Shown piece after piece: positions 1 through 10,220 of a stretch of DNA of 64,000 nt (the first letter of the stretch is position 1; every line of letters begins with the position of its first letter). The translations under genes and the position numbers were made by a program. Under the pieces are notes generated by a model, which saw only the letters and a program-made list of their open reading frames with translations, did not search any database and was not told the origin of the DNA. Origin of the DNA: Ochrobactrum sp. BTU1 (GTDB taxonomy: Bacteria; Pseudomonadota; Alphaproteobacteria; Rhizobiales; Rhizobiaceae); contig CP076356.1 of the NCBI GenBank assembly GCA_018798825.1, forward strand, positions 682,001 through 746,000, given 5' to 3'.

Positions 1-153
1 TTTTCATACTGTTTCGCTTTTTATTAAATCATCCGGTATTATATATTGACAGAGATGGAGATAGCTGATTGCATTTAGGAGCCAGCGCTGCGGAGGAGGC
101 ACTGTCAGTCTGGTCGCAATTTTTTGAAGCCGGCTACACCGGCACTGGGAGGA

Positions 154-1179
154 ATGATGCGGAAACATTTCACACTTATCGCTTCGACCCTGGCGATCGC
201 CACATTTTGTTATGGCAATGCCCACGCCAACGAAACAAGCGTCTGCTTAGTAACGAAAACAGAGAACAATCCTTTCTTCGTAAAAATGAAGGAAGGCGCG
301 ACCGCTAAGGCTGCAGAACTGGGTATGAAACTACTCAGCTATGCGGGCAAAGCGGAAGGAGATGTCGACACACAGATTTCAGCGATTGAGTCCTGCATTG
401 CGGCGGGCGCAAAAGGCATCCTGTTGGTGCCAAATGACTCAAGTGCACTTGTACCTGTGGTAAAGCAGGCGCGCGATCAAGGTGTATTGGTTGTCGCACT
501 CGACACACCACTCGCACCCGCCGACGCAGCCGATGCGACCTTCGCTACCGACAATTTTAAAGCGGGTGTCCTGATCGGTGAATGGGCAAAAGGTCGTATG
601 GGAGAGAAAGCCAGCGATGCGAAAATTGCCCTTCTCAATCTTAATGCCCAACAAATTACAGTCGATTACATGCGTAATCAGGGCTTCATGTCTGGTTTCG
701 GGATCGACATCAAAGACAAGACCCGTATTGGCGATGAGGACGACAGCCGGATTGTTGGAAATGAAGCCAGTAACTCCAACGAAGAGGGTGGACGCACGGC
801 TATGGAGAGCCTGTTACAAGTCAATCCGGAGATAAATCTGGTCTACACTATCAACGAGCCCGCTGCAGCCGGCGCACATGAAGCGATCAAGGCCGCAGGA
901 CTTGAAGACCAGATTACCATTGTGTCCATTGATGGTGGTTGCCCTGGCGTCAATAACGTCAAACAAGGCATTATCGGAGCGACATCTATGCAGTTCCCAT
1001 TGCAGATGGCGTCGATGGGTGTGGAAGCTATCAAGACATACGTCGATAGCGGAAAGAAGCCACAAGCCTCAGATGGATTGGATTTTGTCGACACTGGCAC
1101 CGAGCTTGTTACCGACCATCCTGTCGAAGGTACGAAATCGATTTCGTCGGAAGAAGCGCTCAAAAAATGCTGGGGTTAG
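154..1179 (+). CDS. sugar ABC transporter periplasmic substrate-binding protein (FrcB/RbsB type)
   Basis: Periplasmic binding protein of the ribose/fructose (type I) family, which delivers a sugar to the permease and ATPase encoded next. After an N-terminal signal peptide ending near GNAHA, the mature chain starts with the typical first strand ([13 protein letters not shown]) and has the alternating folds with [18 protein letters not shown] and VVALDTPL. About 340 residues, normal for the family. I start at the ATG pair at 154/157 directly behind GGGAGGA; a longer reading from TTG 124 would put ten residues before the signal peptide. It heads a four-gene run. The fructose system FrcBCA of Sinorhizobium is the closest characterised layout I know, but the sugar cannot be read from sequence. 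Confidence 0.9.
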   Translation: MMRKHFTLIASTLAIATFCYGNAHANETSVCLVTKTENNPFFVKMKEGATAKAAELGMKLLSYAGKAEGDVDTQISAIESCIAAGAKGILLVPNDSSALVPVVKQARDQGVLVVALDTPLAPADAADATFATDNFKAGVLIGEWAKGRMGEKASDAKIALLNLNAQQITVDYMRNQGFMSGFGIDIKDKTRIGDEDDSRIVGNEASNSNEEGGRTAMESLLQVNPEINLVYTINEPAAAGAHEAIKAAGLEDQITIVSIDGGCPGVNNVKQGIIGATSMQFPLQMASMGVEAIKTYVDSGKKPQASDGLDFVDTGTELVTDHPVEGTKSISSEEALKKCWG

Positions 1180-1269
1180 TCCGGTATTCCATAAAATTCT
1201 GACGACGAATGCGGGTGGTTTTTCAACGGCCATCCGCGATCGCCAAGGCCATGAACACAGAGGGTTGTC

Positions 1270-2340
1270 ATGTCAAACGCCCAGACATCGCAGGAAGTCC
1301 TGCCTAAAGTCGCAACCGATCAACCAGATCATGCGCGGTTTGAAACACCCAATGCCGGGCTTCTCACCCGCCTCCAGCGGTTCTTCCACAGCTACCCTAC
1401 TTCAGTGCCACTCGTCGTACTCATTCTGGCCCTGATTGGCTTTGGAATTGTGGCTGGAGACCGCTTTTTTTCCGCCTACAACATGTCGCTGATTGTGCAG
1501 CAAGTCTCGATTATTGGCATTCTCGCAGCCGCCCAAAGCTTGATCATTTTGACTGCTGGCATCGATTTATCTGTTGCAGCTGTTATGGTTCTTAGTTCCG
1601 TTATTGCTGGAAATCTTGCTGTCAAGCTCGGTGTTCCCATCAGTTTTGCACTCCTGATCGCCTTTATGTGTGGCACGGCAATTGGTCTCTTCAACGGATT
1701 TCTCATCACCAAAGTCAAGTTGCCGCCTTTCATTGCGACGTTGGGTACCTGGAACATCTTTTATGCACTCAATCTTTACTTATCCGGCGCGCAGTCTATC
1801 AGGGGAACTGAAATTGACGCTGCAGCGCCAGCGCTCAAATTCTTTGGAAAAACCGTTTCTATTTTCGGGGCACAGATCAGCTACGGTTCCCTTTTGCTGA
1901 TCGCCCTGTTTGCAATACTCTGGTACGCGCTTTCACGTACGTCCTGGGGACGTCATGTCTATGCAGTGGGTGACGATCCTGAGGCTGCAAAGCTGGCTGG
2001 CATTCGCACTGATCGCGTCCTGATCTCAGTTTACGGCGTTGCTGGCTTCATCTGTGCCCTTGCTGGCTGGTCTGCCATCGGGCGTGTGGGCTCAGTATCT
2101 CCTACCAGCTTCTTCGAGGGCAATCTGCAGTCAATTACCGCCGTAGTAATTGGTGGAATATCCCTTTTTGGCGGTCGCGGCTCCATCCTTGGTCCCCTGA
2201 TTGGAGCTCTCATTGTAGGCGTCTTCCAATCTGGACTACGCATTGCGGGCGTCGACGTGCTTTGGCAACTCTTCGCAATCGGCTGGCTGATCCTGCTTGC
2301 CGTGGCTGTCGACCAGTGGATCAGAAAGGTATCAGCATGA
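1270..2340 (+). CDS. sugar ABC transporter permease (FrcC/RbsC type)
   Basis: Inner-membrane permease of the BPD_transp_2 family, about 356 residues with roughly eight to ten hydrophobic helices. Conserved landmarks are SLIILTAGIDLSVAAVMVLS, the GLFNGFLITKVKLPPFIATLGT segment, the GDDPEAAKLAGIRTDRV cytoplasmic loop that meets the ATPase, and VVIGGISLFGGRGSILG near the C-terminus. It follows the binding protein by 90 bases, and its stop overlaps the ATPase start (ATGA), so the two are translationally coupled. The roughly 50-residue hydrophilic N-terminal extension before the first helix is common in FrcC-like proteins. Confidence 0.92.
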   Translation: MSNAQTSQEVLPKVATDQPDHARFETPNAGLLTRLQRFFHSYPTSVPLVVLILALIGFGIVAGDRFFSAYNMSLIVQQVSIIGILAAAQSLIILTAGIDLSVAAVMVLSSVIAGNLAVKLGVPISFALLIAFMCGTAIGLFNGFLITKVKLPPFIATLGTWNIFYALNLYLSGAQSIRGTEIDAAAPALKFFGKTVSIFGAQISYGSLLLIALFAILWYALSRTSWGRHVYAVGDDPEAAKLAGIRTDRVLISVYGVAGFICALAGWSAIGRVGSVSPTSFFEGNLQSITAVVIGGISLFGGRGSILGPLIGALIVGVFQSGLRIAGVDVLWQLFAIGWLILLAVAVDQWIRKVSA

Positions 2341-3116
2341 CCCTCACTCCGGTACTGCAGGCAAAAGGCCTATCCAAAAAATATGGACGCGTTGTCGCCA
2401 TAGATGGAGCAGATTTCGAGCTTATGCCGGGAGAAATTCTGGCAGTCATCGGCGACAATGGTGCGGGCAAATCGAGTCTGATCCGGGCTCTCTCTGGTGC
2501 ACTTAAACCCGATAGTGGCGAGATCCTGTTAGATGGCAAGCCGATCAATTTCTCATCCCCGATGGAAGCTCGTCATGCAGGAATTGAAACGGTCTATCAG
2601 ACACTGGCATTGTCACCTGCATTGTCGATCAGCGATAATATGTTTCTTGGCCGCGAGATTCACAGCAAGGGTTTGATGGGAAAGTACTTTCGACAACTTG
2701 ATCGCCAAACAATGGACCGTGTAGCACGCGAAAAGCTCAACGAGCTGGGCCTGATGACAATTCAGAATATCGCTCAGCCCGTCGAAACGCTTTCGGGAGG
2801 TCAACGTCAGGGGATTGCAGTTGCACGCGCCGCAGCCTTCGGGTCAAAGGTCATCATTATGGACGAACCGACAGCAGCGCTCGGCGTCAAGGAATCTCAA
2901 AAGGTTCTTGAATTGATCAAGACCGTGCGCTCGCGCGGGGTACCAATTGTGCTCATCAGCCACAACATGCCCCACGTTTTCGAATTGGCGGACCGAATTC
3001 ACATCCATCGGCTGGGAAAACGACTAGCCGTGGTAAGCCCGACGGAATGTTCAATGTCAGATGTGGTGGCAATGATGACCGGCGCCATGCAACCCTCATC
3101 TGAAATGCTGCAGTGA
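2337..3116 (+). CDS. sugar ABC transporter ATP-binding protein (FrcA type)
   Basis: Cytoplasmic ATPase powering the importer. The sequence shows Walker A (GDNGAGKSS), Q-loop region, signature LSGGQRQG, Walker B (VIIMDEPTAALG) and the switch histidine in LISHNM. It is a single-domain ATPase of 259 residues, unlike the ~500-residue tandem RbsA/XylG proteins; this is the FrcA architecture. I start at ATG 2337, which overlaps the permease stop, rather than at an in-frame codon 75 bases upstream that lies inside the permease gene. Confidence 0.92.
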   Translation: MTLTPVLQAKGLSKKYGRVVAIDGADFELMPGEILAVIGDNGAGKSSLIRALSGALKPDSGEILLDGKPINFSSPMEARHAGIETVYQTLALSPALSISDNMFLGREIHSKGLMGKYFRQLDRQTMDRVAREKLNELGLMTIQNIAQPVETLSGGQRQGIAVARAAAFGSKVIIMDEPTAALGVKESQKVLELIKTVRSRGVPIVLISHNMPHVFELADRIHIHRLGKRLAVVSPTECSMSDVVAMMTGAMQPSSEMLQ

Positions 3117-3191
3117 CGTCATTAAATTGATCCGTGACGCCCGACACGTTGTGCCCGGCATCCGTAACTTTGCGTGCTTAAAAGGTGTAGC

Positions 3192-4037
3192 TTGAAATTT
3201 TGCTTCAATAGTTTCGCGTTCAGCAGTTTTCCGACATTTTTGCCAACCTATTCGCTTCAAGAGACGATCCGTATCCTGGCCGCAATTGGCTATGATGCTA
3301 TCGAGATAGGATGCTGTGCGCCCCACGCCTGGCCAGATCACCTTTCCAATGATGATCGCAGGGAAATCGCCAAGACCGCAAAGGGTGAAGGTATTGCCAT
3401 ATCAAGCCTCTTACCGGCAATTGGCGGAGGGTTCGGCTGCAACCCTTGTTCAATTCTGGCAGCTGAACGACAGGCTACAATCGATCATTACAAAAAAATC
3501 ATCGATCTCGCACATGAGCTTGATGCCGGAATGGTTCTTTATATCGGCGGCTGGCGCGCGCAAGGCATGTCGCGGTCTGACGGTTGGGCGTATAGTCTGA
3601 ATTGTCTGCAACAGGTTGCGGCTTATGCAAATGCGGCCGGAATCCAGATTGCCATTGAACCCACCACAGCAGACACCAATCTGATTGATAGCGCTGCAGA
3701 CGCGCGACGCATGATGGCTGAGTGCGAAGCCACCAATGTCGGGCTCATGTTTGATAGTTGTCATGTAGACTTTGAAGGACAAAGCCTGTCGTCTTATGTC
3801 GACGCGATGAGCGATGCATTGATACACCTTCACGCAGCCGACACAGGACGCACCGCGATTGGAAAGGGTAAAGCAGACTGGGACAGTCTGCTTAAGGCGC
3901 TGCTGAGACATCAGTATAAAGGCTATTTCACGGTAGAAACGGGATTTGGCGATAGAAACGTTGATCCAGTAGAGGTTGCCCGCTCCAGCCTCTCCTATTT
4001 GCGAGAACGATTAAATGTTCTGAGTGATTGTCGTTAA
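3192..4037 (+). CDS. sugar phosphate isomerase/epimerase, TIM-barrel family (FrlC/tagatose-epimerase like)
   Basis: Xylose-isomerase-like TIM-barrel enzyme of about 281 residues. Recognisable parts are the first strand (FCFNSFAF), IGYDAIEIGCCAPHAWP, IAIEPTTADTN with a metal-ligand glutamate, VGLMFDSCHVDF with aspartate and histidine, and a C-terminal GYFTVETGFG glutamate. The YDAIEIG...PHAWP stretch resembles fructoselysine 3-epimerase FrlC and related ketose 3-epimerases. I choose TTG 3192 because AAAGGTG lies six bases before it; GTG 3174 is possible but has no such site. It is the last gene of the sugar transporter run and probably epimerises the imported sugar or its phosphate. Confidence 0.8.
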   Translation: MKFCFNSFAFSSFPTFLPTYSLQETIRILAAIGYDAIEIGCCAPHAWPDHLSNDDRREIAKTAKGEGIAISSLLPAIGGGFGCNPCSILAAERQATIDHYKKIIDLAHELDAGMVLYIGGWRAQGMSRSDGWAYSLNCLQQVAAYANAAGIQIAIEPTTADTNLIDSAADARRMMAECEATNVGLMFDSCHVDFEGQSLSSYVDAMSDALIHLHAADTGRTAIGKGKADWDSLLKALLRHQYKGYFTVETGFGDRNVDPVEVARSSLSYLRERLNVLSDCR

Positions 4038-4118
4038 CATCAAGTCGACACGAGAACTCAAGTAACTATCCAGCTACGAACTTCGTCGGCTCCTCACTGC
4101 CTTCAGCCTGAAGAACGC

Positions 4119-4167
4119 CTATTGGGGCGGAGCGGACACATTTGCCTTGTCCGCTCCGCCCCAATAG
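4119..4167. terminator. perfect inverted repeat between convergent genes, probable bidirectional terminator
   Basis: The arms 4119-4138 and 4148-4167 are exact reverse complements over 20 bases, with a 9-base loop. It sits between the stop of the epimerase (+) and the stop of the autotransporter (-), as expected for a shared terminator. No long T-tract follows on either strand, so it may also act as an mRNA-stabilising hairpin. Confidence 0.8.
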
Positions 4168-4193
4168 AAGAGATCAGTTCGAGCCGCAATGCC

Positions 4194-7100
4194 TTACCAT
4201 TTCACGCGCAGCCCCAGGGTGCCTCCAAGCTTATAGCTATCACCGATGTCCTCTAGGCTCGTTTCAGCGGCAAGCTCGCCGTAGATCGAATACCTGTCGT
4301 CGTTCCAGTTATAGGTGCCACCCAGACCGACACCGCCCCAGAACCGGGCATCACGCTGTTCAAGTGTTTCTCCAGCCCAATTGACACGGGTTTCGCCTAA
4401 GAACTCGTTATAGAGATTGACGATACCGTAGATACTGGAACGACGGGTTTTGTCGTCCTTGTCTTTCCAGGTTTCCTGCTGCTCGAGCGCCAGACCATAG
4501 CGTCCGACAAAACTGTCACCACGGTCCATCGATACATTCAGACCCAGTGGATCGGTGAAGCTGTCGAAATCAACATGCGACCAATAGAACTGAGCTTGTG
4601 GAATAAGGGTCCAGGCTTCGTTGAGGGCAATACGTTTGCCCGCTTCGATACTCGCCATGTAACCCATGCCGTTGTTGCCATCAACCAGCGTCATGCCAAG
4701 TGCATTGGAATCGAGATCCATATCAAACCAGGTAGCAGAAGCCTGCCCATCGACATACCATCCGTTTTCGCCAAGCCATGTCAAGCTAGCGCCTACACCC
4801 CAGCCTGTTGTGCTGAGTTCGCCGGTCGAACCGCCATTGGTGGGACGTCCAAGCCATGAATCCACCCGGCTGCGAACTTGGCCATAGGAGACATTGATCC
4901 CGCCAATGAACTTGCCAGCATCACTCTCATAAAGCAGGCCGTCGATGCCGCTCTGCAACTTCCACCAATTGTCGCGGCTATCTTGTGCGGTATGAGAAAC
5001 GCTAGGCTTGAACCGGCCATAGCCACCTTCCACACGCCCCCACAGACCATTCTGCTCAATGAAAATGTTGTTCTTGCTATCGAGATAGTACTGAGCCTGG
5101 TTGGATGTGATCTCACATTTAAAATTCTTTGATGGATCCTTACAAAATACGGTTTCCGCCGGTGCGGCTGGATTGTTCCAGTAGCGATTGCCCACACGCT
5201 GCTGCATGGTCGATGGTGCGATGAGATGCTCGAGGTGAGAAGGAATCTTCTCGTAAACAGGTGTTGTCGGGTTCTCAACGGGGTCGCTCGGATCGACTGG
5301 AGTAAGCTGAGAACGCAGATACCAGTTACCGTCCGCTGTATCATCGACACCACCAGCATTAACGCCGTTGTGATAGAGCAAGTATGACCACTTGCCGAGC
5401 GTGACAGCGGAACGGCCATCAACGGTATAACCATGATCGCCAAGTGCAAAGACGCCATCTTCAGAGCGGCTCTTATCACGCACTTCAACCAACATGATGC
5501 CGTTGCCAGGCGTCAGGTCGCCGGTACCACCCTTGTTGCCCACGAAGATGCTCGTTGCAGCAGAACCAAGCGCCGTGCCATCAACGATGAGCACATCTGC
5601 AAAAGAGTTCGATGCACCTCCGGGTGCGATGCCATCATTGAGTACGGCGTTGGTGAGGAACCTGCCGCCTTGAGACACGAAGACCCCTTCACCTGCCGCA
5701 CCGCCAACCGTGTCGCTGCCGGTAATGATCAACGTGTTGCCAACTTCCTCTCCACGCAGATCAATTGTGCCTGCATTGTTAAAGGTCTGAAGATTGACAA
5801 ACTGGCCCTGGGCCACGCCTTCGCGAGTGATTGTGTAAAACGATGGATCCAAAGGTCGGCTGTCGGTGCCGGTCGTTGGCACATAGCTGCCAGTTGTGTC
5901 CGTCACGGGTGCATTTTTAACCGCAGCGAGCTGCACGACACCGCTATCAAGGTTGTTGAAGGTAGCCTGCGGTCCGCCGAAATCGGAGACCGAGACCCGT
6001 TTGGTATCACGAACGCCGTCACCGTCGGTATCGGAGAAATTGCGGATGTTGAAACTGCCCGCATTATCGAGCGTGTGAGGCGCGCCACCCCAAAGGGTCA
6101 CAAAGCCATTGATCTCACCATCATTGACGATGTGAACCGAACCCGTCGTGCTTGGGTAGGCAACTTCATAGACAGGAATATCCGCCTGCCATCCCTGGAT
6201 GACACCACTTGTGGTGCATCCATTGCTGCTCGGGATTGCCCTGGCGGCACCTCCTGAAGGCGACGCTAAGCGTGCTGGTGGCGAAACATGTCGACTGGTG
6301 CCACAGCTGACGCCTTGGGTAATTGCAAGATCACTCAGCGCACCGATTGTTCCCTTATTGTTTAAGACAGCAGATATCCCGTCCGCCCCGGACCACAAGA
6401 CAACGCCGGCTGCGGGTAGGCCACCGCCGACACCACCATAGGAATCGAAAATTCCTTGAATACCAGTCTGATTTATCTCGGTATCGCTGTAACCAGGTGA
6501 CAAATCCCCTGGCGTGGCCGACCATCCGCCTTCGATCACCGTATTCTGAGCAATATTGATCTCGACCGATCCATCATAGGAACCGGCGGCAATGCCGACC
6601 GAATTCTGACCCGATGCAGTAATGTTGGCATTGGCATTGATGGTAATAGGGGCCGTGACATCCGCCTGCAGCGACACAACACCGCCCGAATTATCCCCGC
6701 TTGCGATGATTTCGCCATTGAGGTTCATGACCGTTGGCGTGCCAGGGAAAGCAGGAGGGGAGTAAATGGATTCATTATTCAACGGCCCGGCATAAACATA
6801 GTGGGCTACGCCAAATGCTGCATTGCCTGAGGTCTCTATATTGCCGGTCGTAACGGACAAACTACCCGTTACATTCTCAGCCACATTGCGGTCACCAAAG
6901 ACGACAACACCGCCTGAACCGTCGCCCTCGGTGATGATCTTGCCGGCGGTCGTATCGATGTCCACCACACCACCACCCATGACGACAACGGCGGATGACA
7001 AATTGCCCGTCGTAGAGATGGCACCACTGCGCAACGTTAAATCAGCTGCATCAATATAATCGGTGACGACAGAATTGTTATCATACACATATCCGACACC

Positions 7101-8081
7101 ACCTGTGAATTTGATGCCAGTCGACTGATCGCCCTCAGTGGTGATGGCGCCTGCACGGGTGTCGATGCTCACGCTTCCAGGAGACGGGAGAGCATCACCC
7201 GGGAAAAAGTTTCTGCCATAGGACGTGACGCTGACAGCGACAGAGTCTTGCCCCTCCGTGCGAATGTCGCCCGTAGTGAGTTTCGTCGTGCCACTATTAT
7301 AAATCGTAACAGCGTCCGAAAATATCCCTGTGGTTTCAATAGTGCCTGCGGTGGTGTCGATATTCAACACCTTACTGCCCTGCACGTAGAGAGCTGATTG
7401 GTAGGAATCTGCATTCACCGTGATATCACCAGTGAATATATTGGCTGTTCCCTCCGAGGTTACATAAACACCAGCGCCATTACTGGTGATTTTACCGCCC
7501 CTTGTATCAATTAAGATGACAGAGTCAGGATGGAATGCGCCGACGATCATCGCACTCGTGTTGAATCCCAGGGTATTTATATTGCCTGTCAGAATTCGAT
7601 TGTCGGTCGCGCTCCCTTGGTAGAAGACATTTATGCCACTCGTATCTTGGTTGACATTGATTGTGCCAAGCCTTGTGTCTATATCAAACCGGGTTGCATC
7701 CCTTGAAGAAACTCCGCCCGAATTAGCTGCAAAGCCACCATTTACATTTAGTTCAACTGCGCCTTCGAAAACCACAGTCTGGGAACCCGCACCCGTCAAT
7801 GAAATGCCATAGGACGTAACCGCATTGGTAACGACCCCCGCCGCCACTCTCACCGTCTGGTCGACATCGTTCTCATATAGGATGCCGGATGCATAGGGAT
7901 TGCCTGCCGGACCGCACGTCACGTCTGCGCCAACACCGCATTCGTTAGCCGCCAGTGCTGTTGTGGGAAACAACGCGACCCCTGAGATCGACACTATCCC
8001 AAAAGTTCCAAGCCCAATCAGTGCAGGGAAAATCCCAGGTAATGCACGCTGCCGTCGGGAATGGCGTCTTGATTTCTTCAT
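4194..8081 (-). CDS. autotransporter outer membrane beta-barrel protein with repeat-rich passenger
   Basis: Type Va secreted protein of about 1295 residues. The N-terminus is basic (KKSRRHSRRQ) followed by a hydrophobic segment and an AxA-type site (TTALAANE), giving an extended signal peptide. The passenger, roughly residues 50-950, is made of beta-helix-like repeats rich in G, T, S, N and D, with a recurring I-x-T-x-G-x-x-S-x-G-V pattern (ITTEGDGSGGVVV, ITTEGDQSTGI) alternating with DIDTTAGTI-like turns. The last ~280 residues form the barrel, with LWGRVEGGYGRF, alternating aromatic strands and a final LGLRVKW with C-terminal tryptophan. I start at ATG 8081, five bases after GGAGGA. The passenger fits adhesin-like autotransporters; no protease motif was seen. 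Confidence 0.93.
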   Translation of the reverse strand: MKKSRRHSRRQRALPGIFPALIGLGTFGIVSISGVALFPTTALAANECGVGADVTCGPAGNPYASGILYENDVDQTVRVAAGVVTNAVTSYGISLTGAGSQTVVFEGAVELNVNGGFAANSGGVSSRDATRFDIDTRLGTINVNQDTSGINVFYQGSATDNRILTGNINTLGFNTSAMIVGAFHPDSVILIDTRGGKITSNGAGVYVTSEGTANIFTGDITVNADSYQSALYVQGSKVLNIDTTAGTIETTGIFSDAVTIYNSGTTKLTTGDIRTEGQDSVAVSVTSYGRNFFPGDALPSPGSVSIDTRAGAITTEGDQSTGIKFTGGVGYVYDNNSVVTDYIDAADLTLRSGAISTTGNLSSAVVVMGGGVVDIDTTAGKIITEGDGSGGVVVFGDRNVAENVTGSLSVTTGNIETSGNAAFGVAHYVYAGPLNNESIYSPPAFPGTPTVMNLNGEIIASGDNSGGVVSLQADVTAPITINANANITASGQNSVGIAAGSYDGSVEINIAQNTVIEGGWSATPGDLSPGYSDTEINQTGIQGIFDSYGGVGGGLPAAGVVLWSGADGISAVLNNKGTIGALSDLAITQGVSCGTSRHVSPPARLASPSGGAARAIPSSNGCTTSGVIQGWQADIPVYEVAYPSTTGSVHIVNDGEINGFVTLWGGAPHTLDNAGSFNIRNFSDTDGDGVRDTKRVSVSDFGGPQATFNNLDSGVVQLAAVKNAPVTDTTGSYVPTTGTDSRPLDPSFYTITREGVAQGQFVNLQTFNNAGTIDLRGEEVGNTLIITGSDTVGGAAGEGVFVSQGGRFLTNAVLNDGIAPGGASNSFADVLIVDGTALGSAATSIFVGNKGGTGDLTPGNGIMLVEVRDKSRSEDGVFALGDHGYTVDGRSAVTLGKWSYLLYHNGVNAGGVDDTADGNWYLRSQLTPVDPSDPVENPTTPVYEKIPSHLEHLIAPSTMQQRVGNRYWNNPAAPAETVFCKDPSKNFKCEITSNQAQYYLDSKNNIFIEQNGLWGRVEGGYGRFKPSVSHTAQDSRDNWWKLQSGIDGLLYESDAGKFIGGINVSYGQVRSRVDSWLGRPTNGGSTGELSTTGWGVGASLTWLGENGWYVDGQASATWFDMDLDSNALGMTLVDGNNGMGYMASIEAGKRIALNEAWTLIPQAQFYWSHVDFDSFTDPLGLNVSMDRGDSFVGRYGLALEQQETWKDKDDKTRRSSIYGIVNLYNEFLGETRVNWAGETLEQRDARFWGGVGLGGTYNWNDDRYSIYGELAAETSLEDIGDSYKLGGTLGLRVKW

Positions 8082-9738
8082 TAAATCCTCCAAGTTGATC
8101 AGCAGTCAGAGCGGATGCGACCAACTCTGGTTAGGCGGTTATTCCAATCGGCACCGGCCAGCGAGTAAAAGACCACTGTTCCGGCGCTAAGGTATGAATA
8201 TCGGACATCAGGCAATTTTGCGCTGCGCGATCATTCTCCATGCTCGTGCGACTACGCGAAGCTTTCCCATAAGCATAAGGGGTGGGCGTAATCACCGGGT
8301 TCAGACCCTTTGATTGCACAGGTTTCTCAATTATTCGGCACGCAGGTTCGATGCCTTTGGTTACGGGCCTAACGCGGCGATTAACGCTGCAACTCAAGCC
8401 AAGCAAAAAGGATCGCGACGACCATATATCCATCGGCGCCTTGATTGCATCACGATCTAAAATGATTGGAGAATGCATCGCCCTCTCATGACAGGCCTTC
8501 AAGGACATTCCTATATTGGCCAAAAACTGAGGCGAAACACTTTGATCACTATCATTAAAACTGATGACGCGAACCGAAGCTTGCTTCTGCTGCAATTCAC
8601 AAGCTCTGCGGAAGCCAATTCTGATGAGCATTTGGATGAAGTTAAGAGGTTTCTTGATCCTGAAAAGCACCTTTGTTGGCATAATGCGCACTTCAGCCAA
8701 TTCAAGAAATAGCTTTACCGCCCCAACCTTTCGCCGATTTTGCGACGGACTGGCTATTGCGGTCCTCAATCTGAACAAGCCCAAAAGGCTTCTGGCAACT
8801 ATTCCTGATTTCAATGGGCTCGATTCCCCTCAAGCACCGGCCGAAATGCAAACAATCCCTACAAGGTTAGGTAGTATTATCGTCGTCTTTCGCAAGGACA
8901 ATGTCATATAATGTCACTTCCTAACACAACCGCGACGCGAACACGATCGCTTGGATAATTCAACTTCGGAAGTCTGACGCATTCGAGTGAAAAATGGTGT
9001 GGCGAAAGCCGGAAAGCACTTGGAGCAATTTTGCGTAAAGTTCATGAAAGAGAGCCACACCTCTCAAAACAGGCATCTACCCGACTGCAGCGACAGACCA
9101 AAGTTCGCTGCGAATGTCTTGAAGATTGGGTTTCGATGAAGTGAGAGAGGCCTAGTGCACTTTGCTAACTGCACCCTTCGCCGCAACAAGAGCCTTTACG
9201 GATCTTGCAAACTAGGGCCGCGTGCGGCCCGGCCAGTCTCAGGCAGGTCTAGCCTATGACCGAGTTACACTGCCTAGCGGTGCATGGCTTCCCACAGGCT
9301 ACCCGCGCTTGTTTCGTAATGTTGTTTCGGATTTGCGCACTTCCATCAATCACGTCGTCAATGGAGCTTATTTCCTTGGCTCCGAGGGACAGATGGGACT
9401 TGCGTATCCTGACGATACTGCCGATCTTTCAATCAGCCAGGCTCATCTGGTCTTCCAGATCCAGAATGGCCACCACACCATCATTGGCCCTGCTCCGTAC
9501 GCTCGGAGCAGATTGCAGAATCCCCCATGGTGTTGACGGGAGATCGGGTCCGACACTTGCAAGACAATAGCTTAAACGACGCTGCTAGGTGACGCGAATA
9601 CCTTGCCTTGTTTCGGATACTCGGCAGCCATCCGCTTTTCAGATTTCCAATCAAGAACATTTTTGATTGCACGAACCCGCAATCTGCCGGCTCATTTCGT
9701 GACGATATGAGCTTCAAAGAACCCCTTTCTTCCTTTCA
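8082..9738. other. gene-poor stretch upstream of the autotransporter
   Basis: About 1.65 kb with no recognisable gene. Several overlapping open frames exist on both strands, including a 227-codon frame on the minus strand (8131-8814) and two overlapping frames near 9222-9570, but none shows a known motif, a ribosome binding site or a believable composition. The autotransporter promoter must lie in its left part. Together with the ABC-exporter tail at 9739-9960 it looks like decayed DNA. Confidence 0.5.
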
Positions 9739-9996
9739 TCATTCGCCCACGAAGCTTGCAGTCGGCATTATCTCATCATAAGCGACAATGATGGCTCCCC
9801 CATGCTGCGCCCTGTGAAGCTTTTGGTAACGTCCATCCTTACGAGCGACGAGTTCGGAATGATCGCCTTGTTCGGTAATCTGCCCAGCCTCAACCACGAC
9901 GATGCGGTCGGCATTCGTGATTGTCGCAAGTCGATGCGCAATCACCAACGTGGCGCGGCCTGCGAAGCTGGCTGGTCAGAGGCGGGAAGAAATATC
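9739..9996 (-). pseudogene. C-terminal remnant of an ABC exporter ATPase
   Basis: On the minus strand the reading [19 protein letters not shown], then [19 protein letters not shown], matches the end of an ABC-exporter nucleotide-binding domain. It keeps the H-loop (IAHRLATI) and the post-H-loop strand, but Walker A, signature and Walker B motifs are missing. A stop codon lies a few codons upstream in frame, and no membrane domain is found further upstream. Only about 70 residues of a normal ~600-residue protein remain, so this is a truncated relic without function. Confidence 0.75.
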
Positions 9997-10220
9997 CTGA
10001 AGATCACTTTTATCGGCAAGTAATTGAAAATCTGCCGCAAGGCCTTGACCACGGCTCAAGACATCTCGGTCGATGACGATCGTGACGAGCTGGACGATTG
10101 CGCGGCATGAATGTCACCTTTTCATGCAACCTGTGTCGTGATTGATGATCAGCGGCTGCCGCGAAGCAGTAAATGGGAACACGGAATAGCGGAGCACATC
10201 TAACTTCTTCAGGACAAGGA

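Noticed and set aside
5433..6257. 274-codon plus-strand frame opposite the autotransporter
   Set aside because: Antisense to a well-supported gene with repeat structure; no motifs, so a shadow frame.
8131..8814. 227-codon minus-strand open frame
   Set aside because: No recognisable domain, no ribosome site, unusual composition, and it overlaps competing frames on the other strand.
9222..9570. Two overlapping plus-strand frames of about 104 codons
   Set aside because: They overlap each other in different frames and neither shows a motif or start context.
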